This document shows, piece after piece, positions 11,139 through 23,006 of a stretch of 64,000 nucleotides of DNA; position 1 is the stretch's first letter; every line of letters begins with the position of its first letter. The stretch covers positions 11,614,667 to 11,678,666 of the forward strand of contig CAXIPT010000003.1 of assembly GCA_964030475.1 (NCBI GenBank), read 5' to 3'. A program made the position numbers and the translations under genes. The stretch comes from Tethya wilhelma. Its lineage: Eukaryota > Porifera > Demospongiae > Tethyida > Tethyidae. Under the pieces are notes generated by a model. It saw only the letters and a program-made list of their open reading frames with translations, was not told where the DNA came from and did no database searches.

Positions 11139-11897
11139 GCTTCAATTACTACTCTTGGCATGTTTGTTTGAACTATGTACCCGAACTTCAATCTCTGATC
11201 TGATCTTTTTAATCTTAGCTGTGATCTGTGGGAAATATGTATGTTATGTGCATCATGGTTACTTTTCCCCTCCAAGTTTATGATGATCGTGAATGTTGTT
11301 ACACTGTATACAGGTTGAGTATATGCAGGTAAGTACATATGTTCTGAGGTTTGAAGAATGCGCGGAATGTCCTCTCAGAGCTATGAATCTCATTGCGCGT
11401 CCTTTAGAAGCAGTCAATCAACAGATGACATAAACACAATAACCATAACCATGTGCCACATGGGTGGACACGCCCCCTCTTGAGAGAGCCAATGAGGTGC
11501 TTGTCTGTTGCATGCACATAAAAGCAGCAAAGAGAAAACTTTCATTTTTCAGTTTATGCGCTAGAAGTATTGGACAGAAGAGAGTAAAAGTGAGCCATAG
11601 ATCTCAACTATAGACAATAAATTGTTTCTAGAATCATATCAAGACCTATAAAAGTGTATTGTGTTTGCACTGTCTGGTGAAAGTTGGCACTCGCACCTGG
11701 ATTTCAAACTTTGATTGCATTTCTTCTCTTCAGGAACTGTGTTACTAAAAGTTCAGCAAGACTGGAGAAAGGCATCTCGTTTTAGCTCCTACAAATGTTA
11801 TCCGAATGCTCAAAAACTGGTGAATTGCTTCAGACAAGATCTGTTTTGAAAGTAGTTATAAATATTCAGCAGTAAAAAATTACAGGAGACGTGAAAA
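11139..11897. promoter_or_regulatory. Intergenic and 5' leader of the CTTNBP2-like gene
   Basis: The stretch separates two plus-strand genes. A TATA-like CATAAAAG at about 11517 is followed some 25 bp later by a pyrimidine-rich initiator-like TTTTTCAGTTT. Transcription may therefore start near 11545, giving a leader of about 350 nt if unspliced. This is inferred from motifs only. Confidence 0.35.
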
Positions 11898-12529
11898 ATG
11901 GAACTTGGAAGTGGTACTGATGTACGTTCAGAGCTAGCAAGACTCCAGGAGAGAGAGGCGTTGCTGACTCACTTGCTAGAGCTGGAGAGAGAAAAGAGAG
12001 TGCAAGCTGAACAGCTGGTTGAAGTTGAGCTGCAGGCCTGTTTGAAACTGAGCCATCAACTGGAGAGACAAAGGAGGCTGGCTACTTCCAACCAGAGAGA
12101 GGAAGAAGTAGGAGAAAATGTTGATATTTTGCAACCTCTGGGAGGTGATACAGCTACTCCTGACAGTCTGAATGGCACTGAAGATATTGCTGAGGATAGC
12201 AAACAAGATAGCAAGGGAGCTTCTTCACTGGTTCGTGTATTAAGATGCATAAATTTGTGTGTCTGTATGTGTGCTAGTGTGATTATATGGTGTACCAGTG
12301 TTTGGCAGAATGTTGGAGCTATAGTTTGTAGTTTAGTGTAGTGTCTCCTTGCAATGGAAGCTAATGATTTGTATTTAAGTGACTGAGTGGTGTTTGCTTA
12401 CAAGCAGTTAGCCAGTCATAAGGACCTGTCAACAACAGGTCGTGAACTTTACACCATAAATTTGTACAACCCACACAACCAATTTGTATATACACACACA
12501 CTGTTTATCTTCCTCTTACAAATTCAACA

Positions 12530-12577
<48 letters not shown>

Positions 12578-15500
12578 NTCACCTGCCATCTGCCAACCAC
12601 AGTGGGAGCTCTCTCCTCTCTACTCTCTCCGAGAATAGCTTTGATTTTTCCTCATCCGTCTTCAGCCAATTGACCTCTGACCTCCAGCAGATTCTAGGTG
12701 TCAGCCAATCCCCAGGTACTTTGGTTAGCTCATTGATGTAATGTGTGATGCAATATCCATGCACAAACTGTTTGTAGTAAGTTGGGCACAAAGTAGCCTC
12801 GTTCCCAGGCTCCTCCCTCACGTATATTTTCTTCGAGATATATGCGAGGGAGGAGCCTGGGAACAAGGCTAGGCACAAAGTATGTTCATCCATATCTATG
12901 AAACTGAAGCATTATCTGTTCCTTAGCTTCATGAGGATCATCTCTATCCCTCTCTCTTTTTCTCTTTCTCTCTCTTAGGCTAGAGATTGTCACATCTTGT
13001 GTGTGTGTGATGTGTTGTTTATTGTTAGTGCTAAATTTACACCATCTTTATTTGCAAGGAGTCGACACAATCTGCCGATTAGCACCCTGCCTGACCCTGG
13101 CTGTACACACATTAGTGTATTGTCACCAGTGTTTAGCACCCCATTGAGGCACACAGAAGGAACACTCTCAGTAGAATTGTGACATAATAGCTGAGGAGGC
13201 ATTTACACACTTTTGGCTTTTTGCGTGTGTTTAGTGGGTGTAATATTCCAGTAAAACAACAATTTTTTTATGATTTGAACAGAGTATGAAGTTGGTATGT
13301 AGTATGTATACAAAGTTCTGCTTATAGATTTGCTAGAACACAAAGTCCTTTCACTGATCATGCAGAATGAACACACACACACACACACACACACACACTC
13401 AGGTTCATCTGGACTGCCTTCAGTAGCAGAGGCACATGAAGCAGTCAAGGCAAACGATCCACAAAAGCTTCAAGACTGCATTACATCATTGCAATTGGAC
13501 AAAGAGGAGGGGAAGTCCCTACTAGAGCTGGCCAGTGAGCACGGGTACACTGGATGCATCCGAGTACTAGTCAACAGTGGGTGTGGCCTCTCAAGAAGTG
13601 GGTGTGACATATCATCAAGCAGTCGGACAGACGGAAAGACTCCACTACATCTAGCCACAGAGAATGGACACCTGAAGTGAGTGTGTGTGTGTGTGTGCGT
13701 TTACTGTACAATGTGTGTAAGTGTGAGACAGGGGATTTATGCCCATTGTTGCTCAATACTGCAACAATTGCATTTCCCGTCAGTTTTATATGGAGATGCT
13801 GGAGTGGAGGTTATAATGGTATGTGCTTGTCTGCAAATGACAAGAGAACTCTGAGTTTGATTGTAGCATTGTGTTCCAAAAATGGCTATCTTGGGACTGT
13901 GTTTGTGAAGTATCTACTCTCATCTATTTACCTCAAACCACACACACACACACACACTAGTTCTCTCAGCCTCCTCCTAAGCTGTGGTGCCGATCCAAAT
14001 GTACTTGATTCTGAGGGTCAAACCCCTCTCTTTTTGGCTCTCAAACAAAGTCATATGGACTGCGTAGATCAGCTACTCCAAAGAACCACTCACCTAGCAA
14101 CAGTGACCAAGGTAGGAGAGAAAGTAATGCAAAGTGTGGATGTTAGCATGAACAAAACAGGCTTGAATGCATGAATATTTTAAACAGGCTCTCTCTAGTT
14201 CAAAGTGTGTACTTTGGATACAGGAGGTTGGTGCCACATGGTTTACTGTTTTACACAGCTTAATTTGTGGCTAGTGCTATGTTAATGATATACATTGGTC
14301 TGAAACCCACAAGCATTTTAGAAGTCCCTCTCTGATATAAGAGCAGTGTTAATTGGTTTGAAGTGTGATTAAAGTTTCTTTCTTGGTGATTATTTTTTTT
14401 GGAAGGCTCAACAACTGAGTCTGTTGAACCTGGAGGCTACCCAGTATCCTCTTGAACCCAGGCCATTGTGCAAAGGGAAGTGCATGGGTGGAGGGAAATC
14501 TGGTTTAGCCAGTCCCTAGCCACCCCACAGCTATGTGTGTGGTGTGCAATTGGGCTCAGTAGTTGCAAGAATTTGGGTTTACCTGTTACTGTTCCATTAT
14601 GATTATGTTATAGCTTTGAACACACACACACACACACACACACTGAACATATGTCTATCCAATTGAGTGTGATGATGGCCATTAGTCACACAACATATCT
14701 TCAAGCTGTCACTGACTAATGTTGCCTTTCTACTCATATTAAACAGACTAATGACCACAATTCCATGGCTAGTGATATTAGTATAGGTTACATCACGAGG
14801 TGCAGGTTTCTATGTTATTTACACACCGAGGGCCAGAGGCCCGAGGTTGTGTAAATCACATAGAAACCGAACCGAGTGATGTAACTGACTTGTACCATGG
14901 ACCAACCAAATCAGCTGTTCACCAAATGGAAGGAGTGGTCTACAATTGTAGCTGTGTAGTAAATAGCTTCTAGGTAGACGGGGTGTTGACAATCATATGC
15001 CCAGGGGGGAAATGCTTTCTCGTACTGTTGTTCTGATTGGACTAAACATAGGAGGTGAATATCTAGATATCCACCTCATGTTTATAAGCATGAGGTGAAT
15101 ATGAGATTTATCAACCACATTTTGAGCAATCTGATTGGTCAATTGACAACAACCATGGTACAACAATGTTTACAACCACGTGGGACTAATATGGACTCCT
15201 TGCTTATAGCATACATAACAAAAGACTCCTTGGTAAATTTACCGGCAAAAAAAAGGTTCTTAGTTTCCTACTTCTGTACGTTATTATTATTATTTAATAG
15301 ATTTTTTTACCAGGGGTAACAACAATATTTTCACAGGGGGAAGGCATTTCACCCTCCCTGTCCCCTCGTTATTTGCACTAATTGCAACTAAAAGCTTGCT
15401 GTCTTGAGACCACACACACACACATTCATTCACACCTGTTATAACTACTCTCAATGTACACACACACACTTCTAGTGTGGTGTGAACACCCAACAATGTG

Positions 15501-17333
15501 GTTGCATGTGTTTTGTCCTCATGAGGTGAACTGCAATGCAAAAACAAAACAAAAGTTGCCCGAAAAGTTGCAACAATGGGGCGTAACTCGCACAGCATAG
15601 TCAATCACCCGTACACCTCACAGATGGGGAATTGGTTCAAACAACACACACCAGTTTGTGTACACTTAAGCATTTGCGTGTTTCTGTAAATATCTTCATA
15701 TTTGCCCATACATTATCCATGGGTACAGATGTCAGTGGTAGCTCTGAGGTGGCTAGTTGAAAGGGCTTTGTTTGTTTTTAGCTGACCATTTAGAAAATGG
15801 TGCAGTTCTAATTGAATTTAGAGGAATTTTCCAAACTCCTTCAAAAGAGTTTGATATGTGCTCTGTGTTAGTGAATGACATCATTAGTTCACCATTGCTG
15901 TGCCTGCACCACATCTAAATCTAATAATGCCTTGCTGAAGCCTGTTAAGAAGTCGTACAGTTATGCACGCGTTAGAAGTCCCACAATTCTGCCACTGGTT
16001 ATAAGTCACAGAGTTATGCGCAGGAGGACAGTAGCTCAACATAATGCATCTGTATCTGCTGTTTTAAGACATTATCTGGTAGCTAGGAAGGAATTTGAAA
16101 AATTACCCCATGGGTGAATCTTGCCTAGCAACCTTCATTAGGCCTTCACTTCTAACATTTGCAGCTCAAAAACAGATATCTTAGAGTGTAATTTGTGGTA
16201 ACTGTAGACCTGACTACCAGCAGCTGCCAGGGAATAATTCTGTAGGAATAAATCACCTTAGCCATGCAGAGGAGGTCTATTAGTGCATTCCAATCACGTG
16301 ACCACTATAGTTTTGCCATTGGATTTGGTCACATGCACCTGCCTGCATGCTGAGTCAGCAAAAGCCTTGAATTGACACATGTGTTGTACCTCCTCTGTAC
16401 CTCAACTGTCAAATACTCATGGAACCAGTGGCATGGTTTGTAAAAGAATCATTAAGTGGTGCTTGCTGTGGGTCTTGTTCTGTTGGGGACACATTGCTAT
16501 AATTGGCTGCCAGATACACTATGACATTTCCTTCTTGGAAGCGCTTTCCTTACCAGCTAGATTTAGTTTCTTTGTGTATAATAACTGCCGGTGTTTGTTT
16601 AAAGCTCCTTGTCCAACGAGTGTCACTGTATAAGGTTTGCAGTGGTGTAGGTGTGTATGTGTGTGTATGTGTGTGTGTGTGTGTGTTGTACGTAAGATAA
16701 AAGTGCACTTTGAACTCTCCCCTTGTTGCCAAAGCAGGGGAGGTTTGGCCCTCACCCTCTGTTCCAGTACAACCTCCGCTGTCACTGATTGAGTGGCTCC
16801 TTTAATAAGGAAATGGGGAAAACATCTCCTTTAGATTTTGTTTCATCTTTGAAGTTTGTGGGCTTTTGTAAATTCTTCTTGCATCCTCTAATCGCTGAGC
16901 ATATGTTGTGTAAAAGTCACAGATTATAACTGTAATTTTAATGTATTCTATGATATCTACAGCATGTATAGCTGCTGCATTTAATTAGAATTCTTTAGCT
17001 GTGAAGTTACACTAGTTTGTACTTAATATTGAAATTTTAACATACCTGTAAGTCACGCTCACACACTCACACACTCACACACACACTCATACACACACAC
17101 ACACACACTCACACACACACCAGTCTGGATTCAACCTCCTCCATGCTGCTGTGTTTGGCAACGTTCCTTCATCACTTCGCTCATTCCTTGCACATCTCCG
17201 CATCTCATTAGAAGGGTCAAAGGTCACTCAGATGATCAATCAAGCCGACAAGGATGGTAGGACACCACTTCACATTGCATCGTCAAGAGGACAAACAGTA
17301 AGGAACTGTGGTGTGGTTTGGATTTTGTTTTCA

Positions 17334-17400
<67 letters not shown>

Positions 17401-18537
17401 CAAGGAGTGTGTCAAAGTGCTGTGTGCCTGTGATGAGCTAGACATCACCCGACGAGACCGTTGGAACAGAACACCTGTTGACATAGCAACCACAGAATGC
17501 AGAGAGCTTCTTCTCAACAGAGGTAGGGTACACATATCATCACTCACTCTATCCACGCACCGTGTGTGTGATCTGCTGGTCCCATTAATAGTCTACTACA
17601 ATCGAATTAACTGAGATCATCTGTGTTTGTTTTGTGCCATGGATATGATTTCTGACTGGAATGCCAGGATTGGCAACTGCCAAACCTTAATCATTGCAGC
17701 CTACAGGCCTCTGTATTTAACTCTGTGTGTATGTCCTTGTGTGTGTGATCTACTGTAGCTGTCAAAGCTAGCCACATTTTCATCATTTGAATTTTATCAC
17801 CACAAACTATGTCTGGTATATGGGAGTTGTATCAACTATTGAGTAGATTTGGCTCCATATCTTTTGTCCTCTAAGTGAGCATTACTTGAATCTCTGTACT
17901 AGCTAGCAGCTGGTCTGCATAGCTAGGTCATTTAGATCGAAGTATTTCCCACCCGCTACTACATAGATTCCACATTATCTCAAGTTCCATATCCAATTGA
18001 CTTGGTTTGGTCAATTTCTTCTGTAGCAAGGGGTGTTGTATCACTGTGCATTTTATCAATTCCTGTCAGTGAAGACATCCATTGCATTCTCAAGCTTATC
18101 GGCAGCTCTGTTTGAAGTAGAAACTGTGTGTGTGTGTGTGTGTGTGGGCTGTGCTTGTTGGAAGTGGACTAAAGTGTCCAATTTGGACCACTGTGTGGTT
18201 TGATATCAACTGTTGGCAATCACCTAGTGATTTTTTAAGTTGTTTCAGTAAACAATCTGATTGGTCCAATTGCTACACCCTAACATGATCCAACTGGCTT
18301 AGACTGCTTGCAAATCCTCACCAGTTTTTGATCAGACTCCAATTGCCTCTTGTAGCCTTTTCCTCTTCTGAGCTAATAATACCAACGGTATGTAATATCT
18401 CTGTGTGTCAGTGTGTGTGTATTAGGAGCTAATGATTGTTGTCTGTAGTCTATTGTTTGAGTTTCAAACGTACTCTGATTGGCAATAATGAAGGGGTAAA
18501 CACACCTAATTACCACTAATTACATTCCTTATGTGTA

Positions 18538-18582
<45 letters not shown>

Positions 18583-21500
18583 TTCCGTATCAGATCAGAG
18601 CTTGCAAGGATTTGTTCACAATGGACTAGCTAGCATGCTTGCCACTGCTCTTCACACCTTCTGTTGTTTTTCTGCTTTTTTGTTTGTTTTTCTTCCAGAT
18701 AGCTAACAAGCTGTTGTTCAAGATTGCTTTTTAAGCCTCCAGCAAATTATCGGCTCTAAATTGAGTGATTTTTTTTTTTGCAATAGTGTAAAAAGCATTT
18801 TGCACACATTTTATTTCAGTGGCTTTTATTTCATCGTCAATATCCCCACATTTACAGCATTGGTTCTTTTGATAAAATAGTGGCAAGTGCTATGTTAATG
18901 ATATTCATTGGTTTGAAACCCACAAGTATTTTGTAAGTCCTTCTCTGATATAAAGGCAACCAAGTTAGCGCAGTACTAGCTATATAAGTAAGGTCAGCTG
19001 GACTATATTTTAGAAAATTAATCAGCATATTCTTTTTTTTTGGAAGGCTCATTCTCTGAGTCTGCTAAAAATAATTATAAGTGTTGCAATAAATTACCCT
19101 ATAGTGCGGAATTTTCGTTGGTGCAAAATTTTGTATAAACGTGCCAGAAGCAATTTTCGTAGTTTTAAATTTCGTATACGAGGCGCGCACTTGTATAAAG
19201 TAAATGCGGAAGTTAAGTTTTAATTTTCATATATTCGAACCACATACGAAAATTTCCCACTATACGGTATAAGAACCACTCAGCATGTTGTTCTTCTTTA
19301 CAGATGTGTTTGTGTACATGTATAGCTATGTGTTGTTACTTCTTCAATGAAGATACTGTGGTTGTATTGCTGGTAGAGAGGTACAGAAGTGTCTGTGAGC
19401 TACTTACTGTAGCTGCCAAGGACATTAGTGGAGAGAGCTATGTTAATGATATACATTGGTTTGAAACCCACAAGCATTTTAGAAGTCCCTCTCTGATATA
19501 AAGAGGAGGGCAGTGATGAGGGTCATCCTTAGTTGTCTGGTTTTATTAATTTATATGTTTCTAGATTTTTTGGAAGGCTCAGTTTCTGAGTCTGCTAAAA
19601 GTAATGTCACTGAAATCTACCAGTGACCAAACACAATTTATTGTTTTGCAATAAGTTATCATTAATTTTATAATTTTGTAATATTATGCATTTTTTTTTT
19701 CCTCCCTAGAGAGTAGACAAGTTGTTGTTTGTGTCAAGATACCTGACTCTGGTGCACTTGTGTGTTACCATGGCGATGAATCCTCTTCAAAAGTGGGTGT
19801 GGCAATCGGACGGATCAAAGTGCTGAGACATCACAAATTATCTGACGTTGAAATCTTAGTGGAACAAGCACTCGAACAGTACTGTAAAATATTAAAGGGT
19901 TATCCTCATTCTAGCACTGACCTGAACACTGAGCATGCTCAGACTACTAATGAGAAACCCCCCGCCCACCACCAACCAGAGGGACACCTCGTTGAGAGAA
20001 TTTTAAAAGAGTACGAAATTTCGAAACGTCTTGTGCAACCTTCTTCATCGTCATGCACGAGTGAGCAAGATTGGTCCGAGTTCGCTGAAGCATATCGAAA
20101 GAGATGTGAGGAGATAATAAGAGAGAGGCACAACAAGACAGAGCTGCTGGGTCTGTCTGGGGCGAGCGTCCGTGGGTACTGTGTCGGAGCTCACGAGTGG
20201 AAGGCGGGGCAGCTGGAGAGGGGGGTGAGGATGAAGAGCCTCTTCTCTGTGTTGGGAGAGATGGGGAGTGGTACGCTGGAGGGGGAGGCCCCTGAGGTGA
20301 TTGTGACACTGAAAGGTAAGTTTTTGACTAAGTGTGTGTGGCTGCATGCATGTGTTATAAGTGTTGAATGCATTAGCATGATTGGCAATTTTCAAGTTTG
20401 GTAATTTAATTCTGCATGCTGCATTGTTGATATGCATGTGAATATACAAAGTTATTTGGCGATTTGAAGAATAATTCGCCAATTCGCCAAATTCACCCAC
20501 TATAAGGTATAAAGTGTTGAATGCAGTTTATGATGTCAGAGTTCAGTAATGATAAGCTTATTTGTTTTGTATGTAATGAGTCTACATGAGTGTTTGGCAA
20601 AAGTTGCTAACTGGCTGTTCCCATCAGGTGCTGATGAAGGTTGTCTTGATCAACTTGCCTTCCAACTCATGATTCCAGTGGCCAAATTGAAGCAGTATAT
20701 TGAGCTGGTAAGTGATCGTCACTTTTACATATCACAAATTGCAATACAATGTATAATACCATGTGGTATGGACTTGCCCTCTAGATTGAACAGCACAAGA
20801 CTCTGATGGTCCATGGTGCTCAAGGCAGTGGCAAGACCCAACTCACTCTGAGCCTGGCAGAGTACCTCAAGCAGAGGCATGGAGCTGAGGACACCCAGGT
20901 GGTCCATGTCTCCCTCCACCCCAGCTTCCAGAGGGACGATCTCTTCAGAGTGTTTCACCTCAACGGGCTCTTGATGCCTCTTGAGGAGGAACAGGAGGAG
21001 GGGGGAGAGAGAGGGAAGGCCAGCACCGTGGCTCATGCTCTCAGATTGAGGTGAGGATGATGTTACAATGGCAAGAATTTGCAACTGTGCAATGAATGAT
21101 TTAAAAATAAGAGGTCTATTTTGTGAGGTCTACTGGTTATTTAAATATATTGGTATTCAAGCGCTTACAGCAAACTTCTATGTGATGTACACATTGATAA
21201 AGACCCATCTGTTAAAGTTTACAAGCAATACTCTAATTCAATATTCTGATAATCTTGTCAATTACTGTTTTCTCTCTCTCTCTCTCTCTCTCTCTNTCTC
21301 TCTCAGGACACATGTGATCATTCTCGATGACCTGTCCCACATCTCTGTCCCTGGTGTCCTTGCAGAGCTCCTCACCTCTCTGACCTACAGGACACCCTCA
21401 CATCCAATGTGGGTCAGCGATGTCTACGACAGAGAGGGGTCGCTGCTCTACCCCTGTGGACTGTACTACCTCAAGGAGGGGAGCTACTTCATCGCCACCA

Positions 21501-23006
21501 AGACTATAGCAAGGTAATTCCATGCCAAATCAACACAAAGAAAATGAGCACCTTCACAAAATTCAACAAAACTTGAGGTATATTTACCTTACCACAAGTT
21601 ATTAAACTACTGTACACCTAATTTGAGCATCATGACCTATTTCAGAGGCTTATAAAATGAGAAGCCATGCAACTTATGATGCTCAAATTAGGTGTGGTTT
21701 AATAACTTGTGGTAAGGTATGTATACCTCAAGTTTTGTTGATTAAATTTTGTGAAGGTGCTCGTTTTTTCGTGTTGATTTGTCATGGAATTACCCAAAGT
21801 GAAATTTCTTTTGTCAGAAATTTTTGTTTGTACTTTTTTCTAACATTCACACGTTCACACGGTCTCTCATACTCACACACTCACATCCTCACATCCTCAC
21901 ATCCTCACATCCTCACACACTCACATCCTCACATCCTCACACACTCACATACTCACACACTCACACACTCACATACTCACACACTCACATCCTCACACCC
22001 TCCCAGTGGTGAACCCCTGGATGCTACCACCATGGACCAGTTCCCCCACATCTCCCTCGGCCTCTCCTCCGAACCAATCAGTGGAATCCTTCGACGACAA
22101 CTCATTACATCATTGCTCAACAACAATCGGGGGAATCCCCCTCACCTGTCAGACCCGTTTTACCGGTTGATTCAGTGGCTGGTGGAGGTGTGGCTCCTGT
22201 ACAACAACTTCATGCTCAGCTTGGGCCTTCCTGAATTGACTACAGGTATTTTATCAGCGTCCGAGGAATGCTTAATGATATTCATAGGTCTGGTGTGAAA
22301 CCCACAAGTATTTCGAACTGATGTGTCCATATATATAGCTGGGTGGTCGCTTGTTAGCGCAATCTGGTCAGTTCGTTGTTGAACCAAAACCAAGTAACTG
22401 GGTAATATCTCAGTTTTTTTTTTTGGAAGGCCTTCAATTGAGGTCTGTTTTTACATTACTGTGCTGTTCTCATTGACAATTAAGTGGGTGTGGCTAACTC
22501 TTGTAGATCTTCTGCAGTTGTAGAATGTTTAGTGATATTAATTTTATAACTAGATAGACAAATATCCTTCCTGGAACTTAACTCCTTGACGAGCTCATGA
22601 TGTATATATTGATTCTTGCACAATGTCACGCATATCTCTAGGTCTGCGTCATTTCTTACATTTCCCACTCAAACTGGACAAAATCAGTAGCTTCGTGGGT
22701 TGGGTGTGCTCTATTTGGAATCACCACCTGGCTCCCTCTATCGAGAGTCACCTCTCCATGCACCCTGACCTCCTCTCCTCACCATCAACCAATGGCCCTT
22801 CTCCTCCCTCATCCATCATCGTCTCCAAGCTGCTCATTGCCTGCTCCAGGATGACCTTTGGTGTGACCTGTCCTCTGGAGCACGAGGGTAGGATGAAGAT
22901 GATGGACCAGTTGATGTCGAGACTGGAGGGAGCTGTTGGCAGCGATGGCAGTCCCAGAGCTCAGCTAGCTGGGAGGGGTCCTCCTCCCATTGCTAATGGT
23001 ATGTGA
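11898..23006 (+). CDS. CTTNBP2: Cortactin-binding protein 2-like (coiled coil, ankyrin, P-loop)
   Basis: CTTNBP2 is a cytoplasmic scaffold that binds cortactin and striatin at cell junctions and synapses. Coding exons: 11898-12230 (coiled coil, SELARLQEREALLTHLLELE), 12602-12715, about 13401-13677 and 13961-14111 (ankyrin: DGKTPLHLATENGH, GADPNVLDSEGQTPLFLA), 17124-17297 (DKDGRTPLHIASSRGQ), 17405-17522, 19710-20315, 20628-20707, 20785-21050, 21307-21513, 22007-22245 and 22642-23006. From exon 7 the protein resembles the NAV/CTTNBP2 C-terminal region. Walker A is HGAQGSGKTQL near 20815 and Walker B is VIILDDL near 21313. The stop at 23004-23006 follows IANGM; a donor-like GTATGT overlaps it, so a further exon is possible. 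The exon 1 to 2 join is uncertain in phase. Large introns carry MITEs and snRNA-like units. Domain order supports the call strongly. Confidence 0.82.
12796..12872. mobile_element. Short foldback element, TAGCCTCGTTCCC family (copy 2)
   Basis: Near-perfect hairpin of about 77 bp: TAGCCTCGTTCCCAGGCTCC at the left end has its inverted partner at the right, around an AT-rich centre. It lies in an intron of the CTTNBP2-like gene. Related copies are at 2290 and 43028. Confidence 0.75.
14273..14426 (+). ncRNA. Candidate snRNA-type gene, copy A
   Basis: A PSE-like box AAACCCACAAGCATTTTA (14303) is followed by a TATA-like GATATAA (14334), then a body of about 55 nt. An Sm-like ATTTTTTTTGGA (14391-14402) and a hairpin whose arms GGCTCA and TGAGTC close over a short loop end the unit. 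Box order and spacing match U6-type promoters, and the tail matches Sm-class RNAs. It lies sense in an intron of the CTTNBP2-like gene. Transcription is untested. Confidence 0.45.
14785..14884. mobile_element. Foldback element, about 100 bp
   Basis: Inverted arms carrying TTACATCAC, GGTTTCTATG and ATTTACACA are mirrored as TGTGTAAAT, CATAGAAACC and GTGATGTAA around a GGCCAGAGGCC centre. This gives a long imperfect hairpin typical of a MITE. No coding capacity and only one copy noticed here. Confidence 0.6.
16268..16395. mobile_element. MITE, GGAGGTACGACA family (diverged copy)
   Basis: Ends GAGGAGGT... and ...GTTGTACCTCCTC form a degenerate terminal inverted repeat. The interior shares CATTCCAATCACGTGA and ATGCTGAGTCAGCAAAAG with copies at 43664 and 59830. 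It sits in the 3-kb intron of the CTTNBP2-like gene. Confidence 0.6.
18888..19067 (+). ncRNA. Candidate snRNA-type gene, copy B
   Basis: The PSE-like AAACCCACAAGTATTTTG (18915) and TATA-like GATATAAA (18947) are followed by a body of about 75 nt. A T-run ending TTTTTTGGAAGG (19032-19046) and a hairpin with arms GGCTCA and TGAGTC, then CTGCT, close the unit. The upstream block GCTATGTTAATGATAT is shared with copies A and C. Confidence 0.45.
19095..19269. mobile_element. MITE, TACCGTATAGCGGGAAATTTTCG family (copy 1)
   Basis: The ends TACCCTATAGTGCGGAATTT and AATTTCCCACTATACGGTA form a terminal inverted repeat. The inside is AT-rich with repeated ATTTTCGTA motifs. Related copies lie at 23070 and 23705, with a fragment near 20457-20510. 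Confidence 0.65.
19436..19600 (+). ncRNA. Candidate snRNA-type gene, copy C
   Basis: The PSE-like AAACCCACAAGCATTTTA (19463) and TATA-like GATATAAA (19495) are followed by a body with a small hairpin (GATGA/TCATC). The unit ends with an excellent Sm-like site GATTTTTTGGA (19563-19573) and hairpin arms GGCTCA/TGAGTC. This copy is the cleanest match to an Sm-class 3' end. Confidence 0.5.
21516..21797. mobile_element. Palindromic MITE, about 280 bp
   Basis: Long inverted arms of about 100 bp each run from GGTAATTCCATGCCAAATCA to its inverted counterpart ending GTCATGGAATTACC. They share internal blocks such as ACCTAATTTGAGCATCAT. It begins at the splice donor following the exon at 21513, so its first bases overlap the donor. 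No coding capacity. Confidence 0.75.
22266..22447 (+). ncRNA. Candidate snRNA-type gene, copy D
   Basis: The PSE-like AAACCCACAAGTATTTCG (22297) is the copy most like the vertebrate U6 PSE. A TATATATA at about 22329 follows at the U6-like distance. The body can fold on GTTC/GAAC. A long T run ends TTTTGGAAGG (22413-22429), and the terminal hairpin here has different arms (AGGCCT.../...GAGGTCT) that still pair. Confidence 0.5.

Larger units (their letters stand above)
14427..17123 (+). other. Large intron of CTTNBP2-like gene
   Basis: About 2.7 kb without a convincing exon. It contains the foldback at 14785, the MITE at 16268, and (CA)n and (TG)n tracts, ending in a (CA)-rich tract that runs straight into the acceptor at 17123. 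Open frames within it have no recognisable product. Confidence 0.6.
17523..19709 (+). other. Large intron of CTTNBP2-like gene with repeats
   Basis: A 2.2-kb intron holding TG microsatellites (18124, 18540), two snRNA-like units (18888, 19436) and a MITE (19095-19269). No exon is seen. Confidence 0.6.

Noticed and set aside
14303..14424. Hammerhead ribozyme or SECIS reading of the repeated unit (GAAAC, ATGA...AA...TGAT)
   Set aside because: The CUGAUGA core and cleavage site are missing, the ATGA block is absent in the BRPF copies, and the presumed stems do not pair. The box order fits a promoter plus Sm-class tail better.
15875..16117. 80-codon frame in the CTTNBP2-like intron
   Set aside because: No similarity to known proteins, no splice context, and surrounded by repeats.
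21841..22000. CRISPR-like repeats (TCACATCCTCACA)
   Set aside because: A degenerate short-period minisatellite before a splice acceptor in a eukaryotic intron; no unique spacers.
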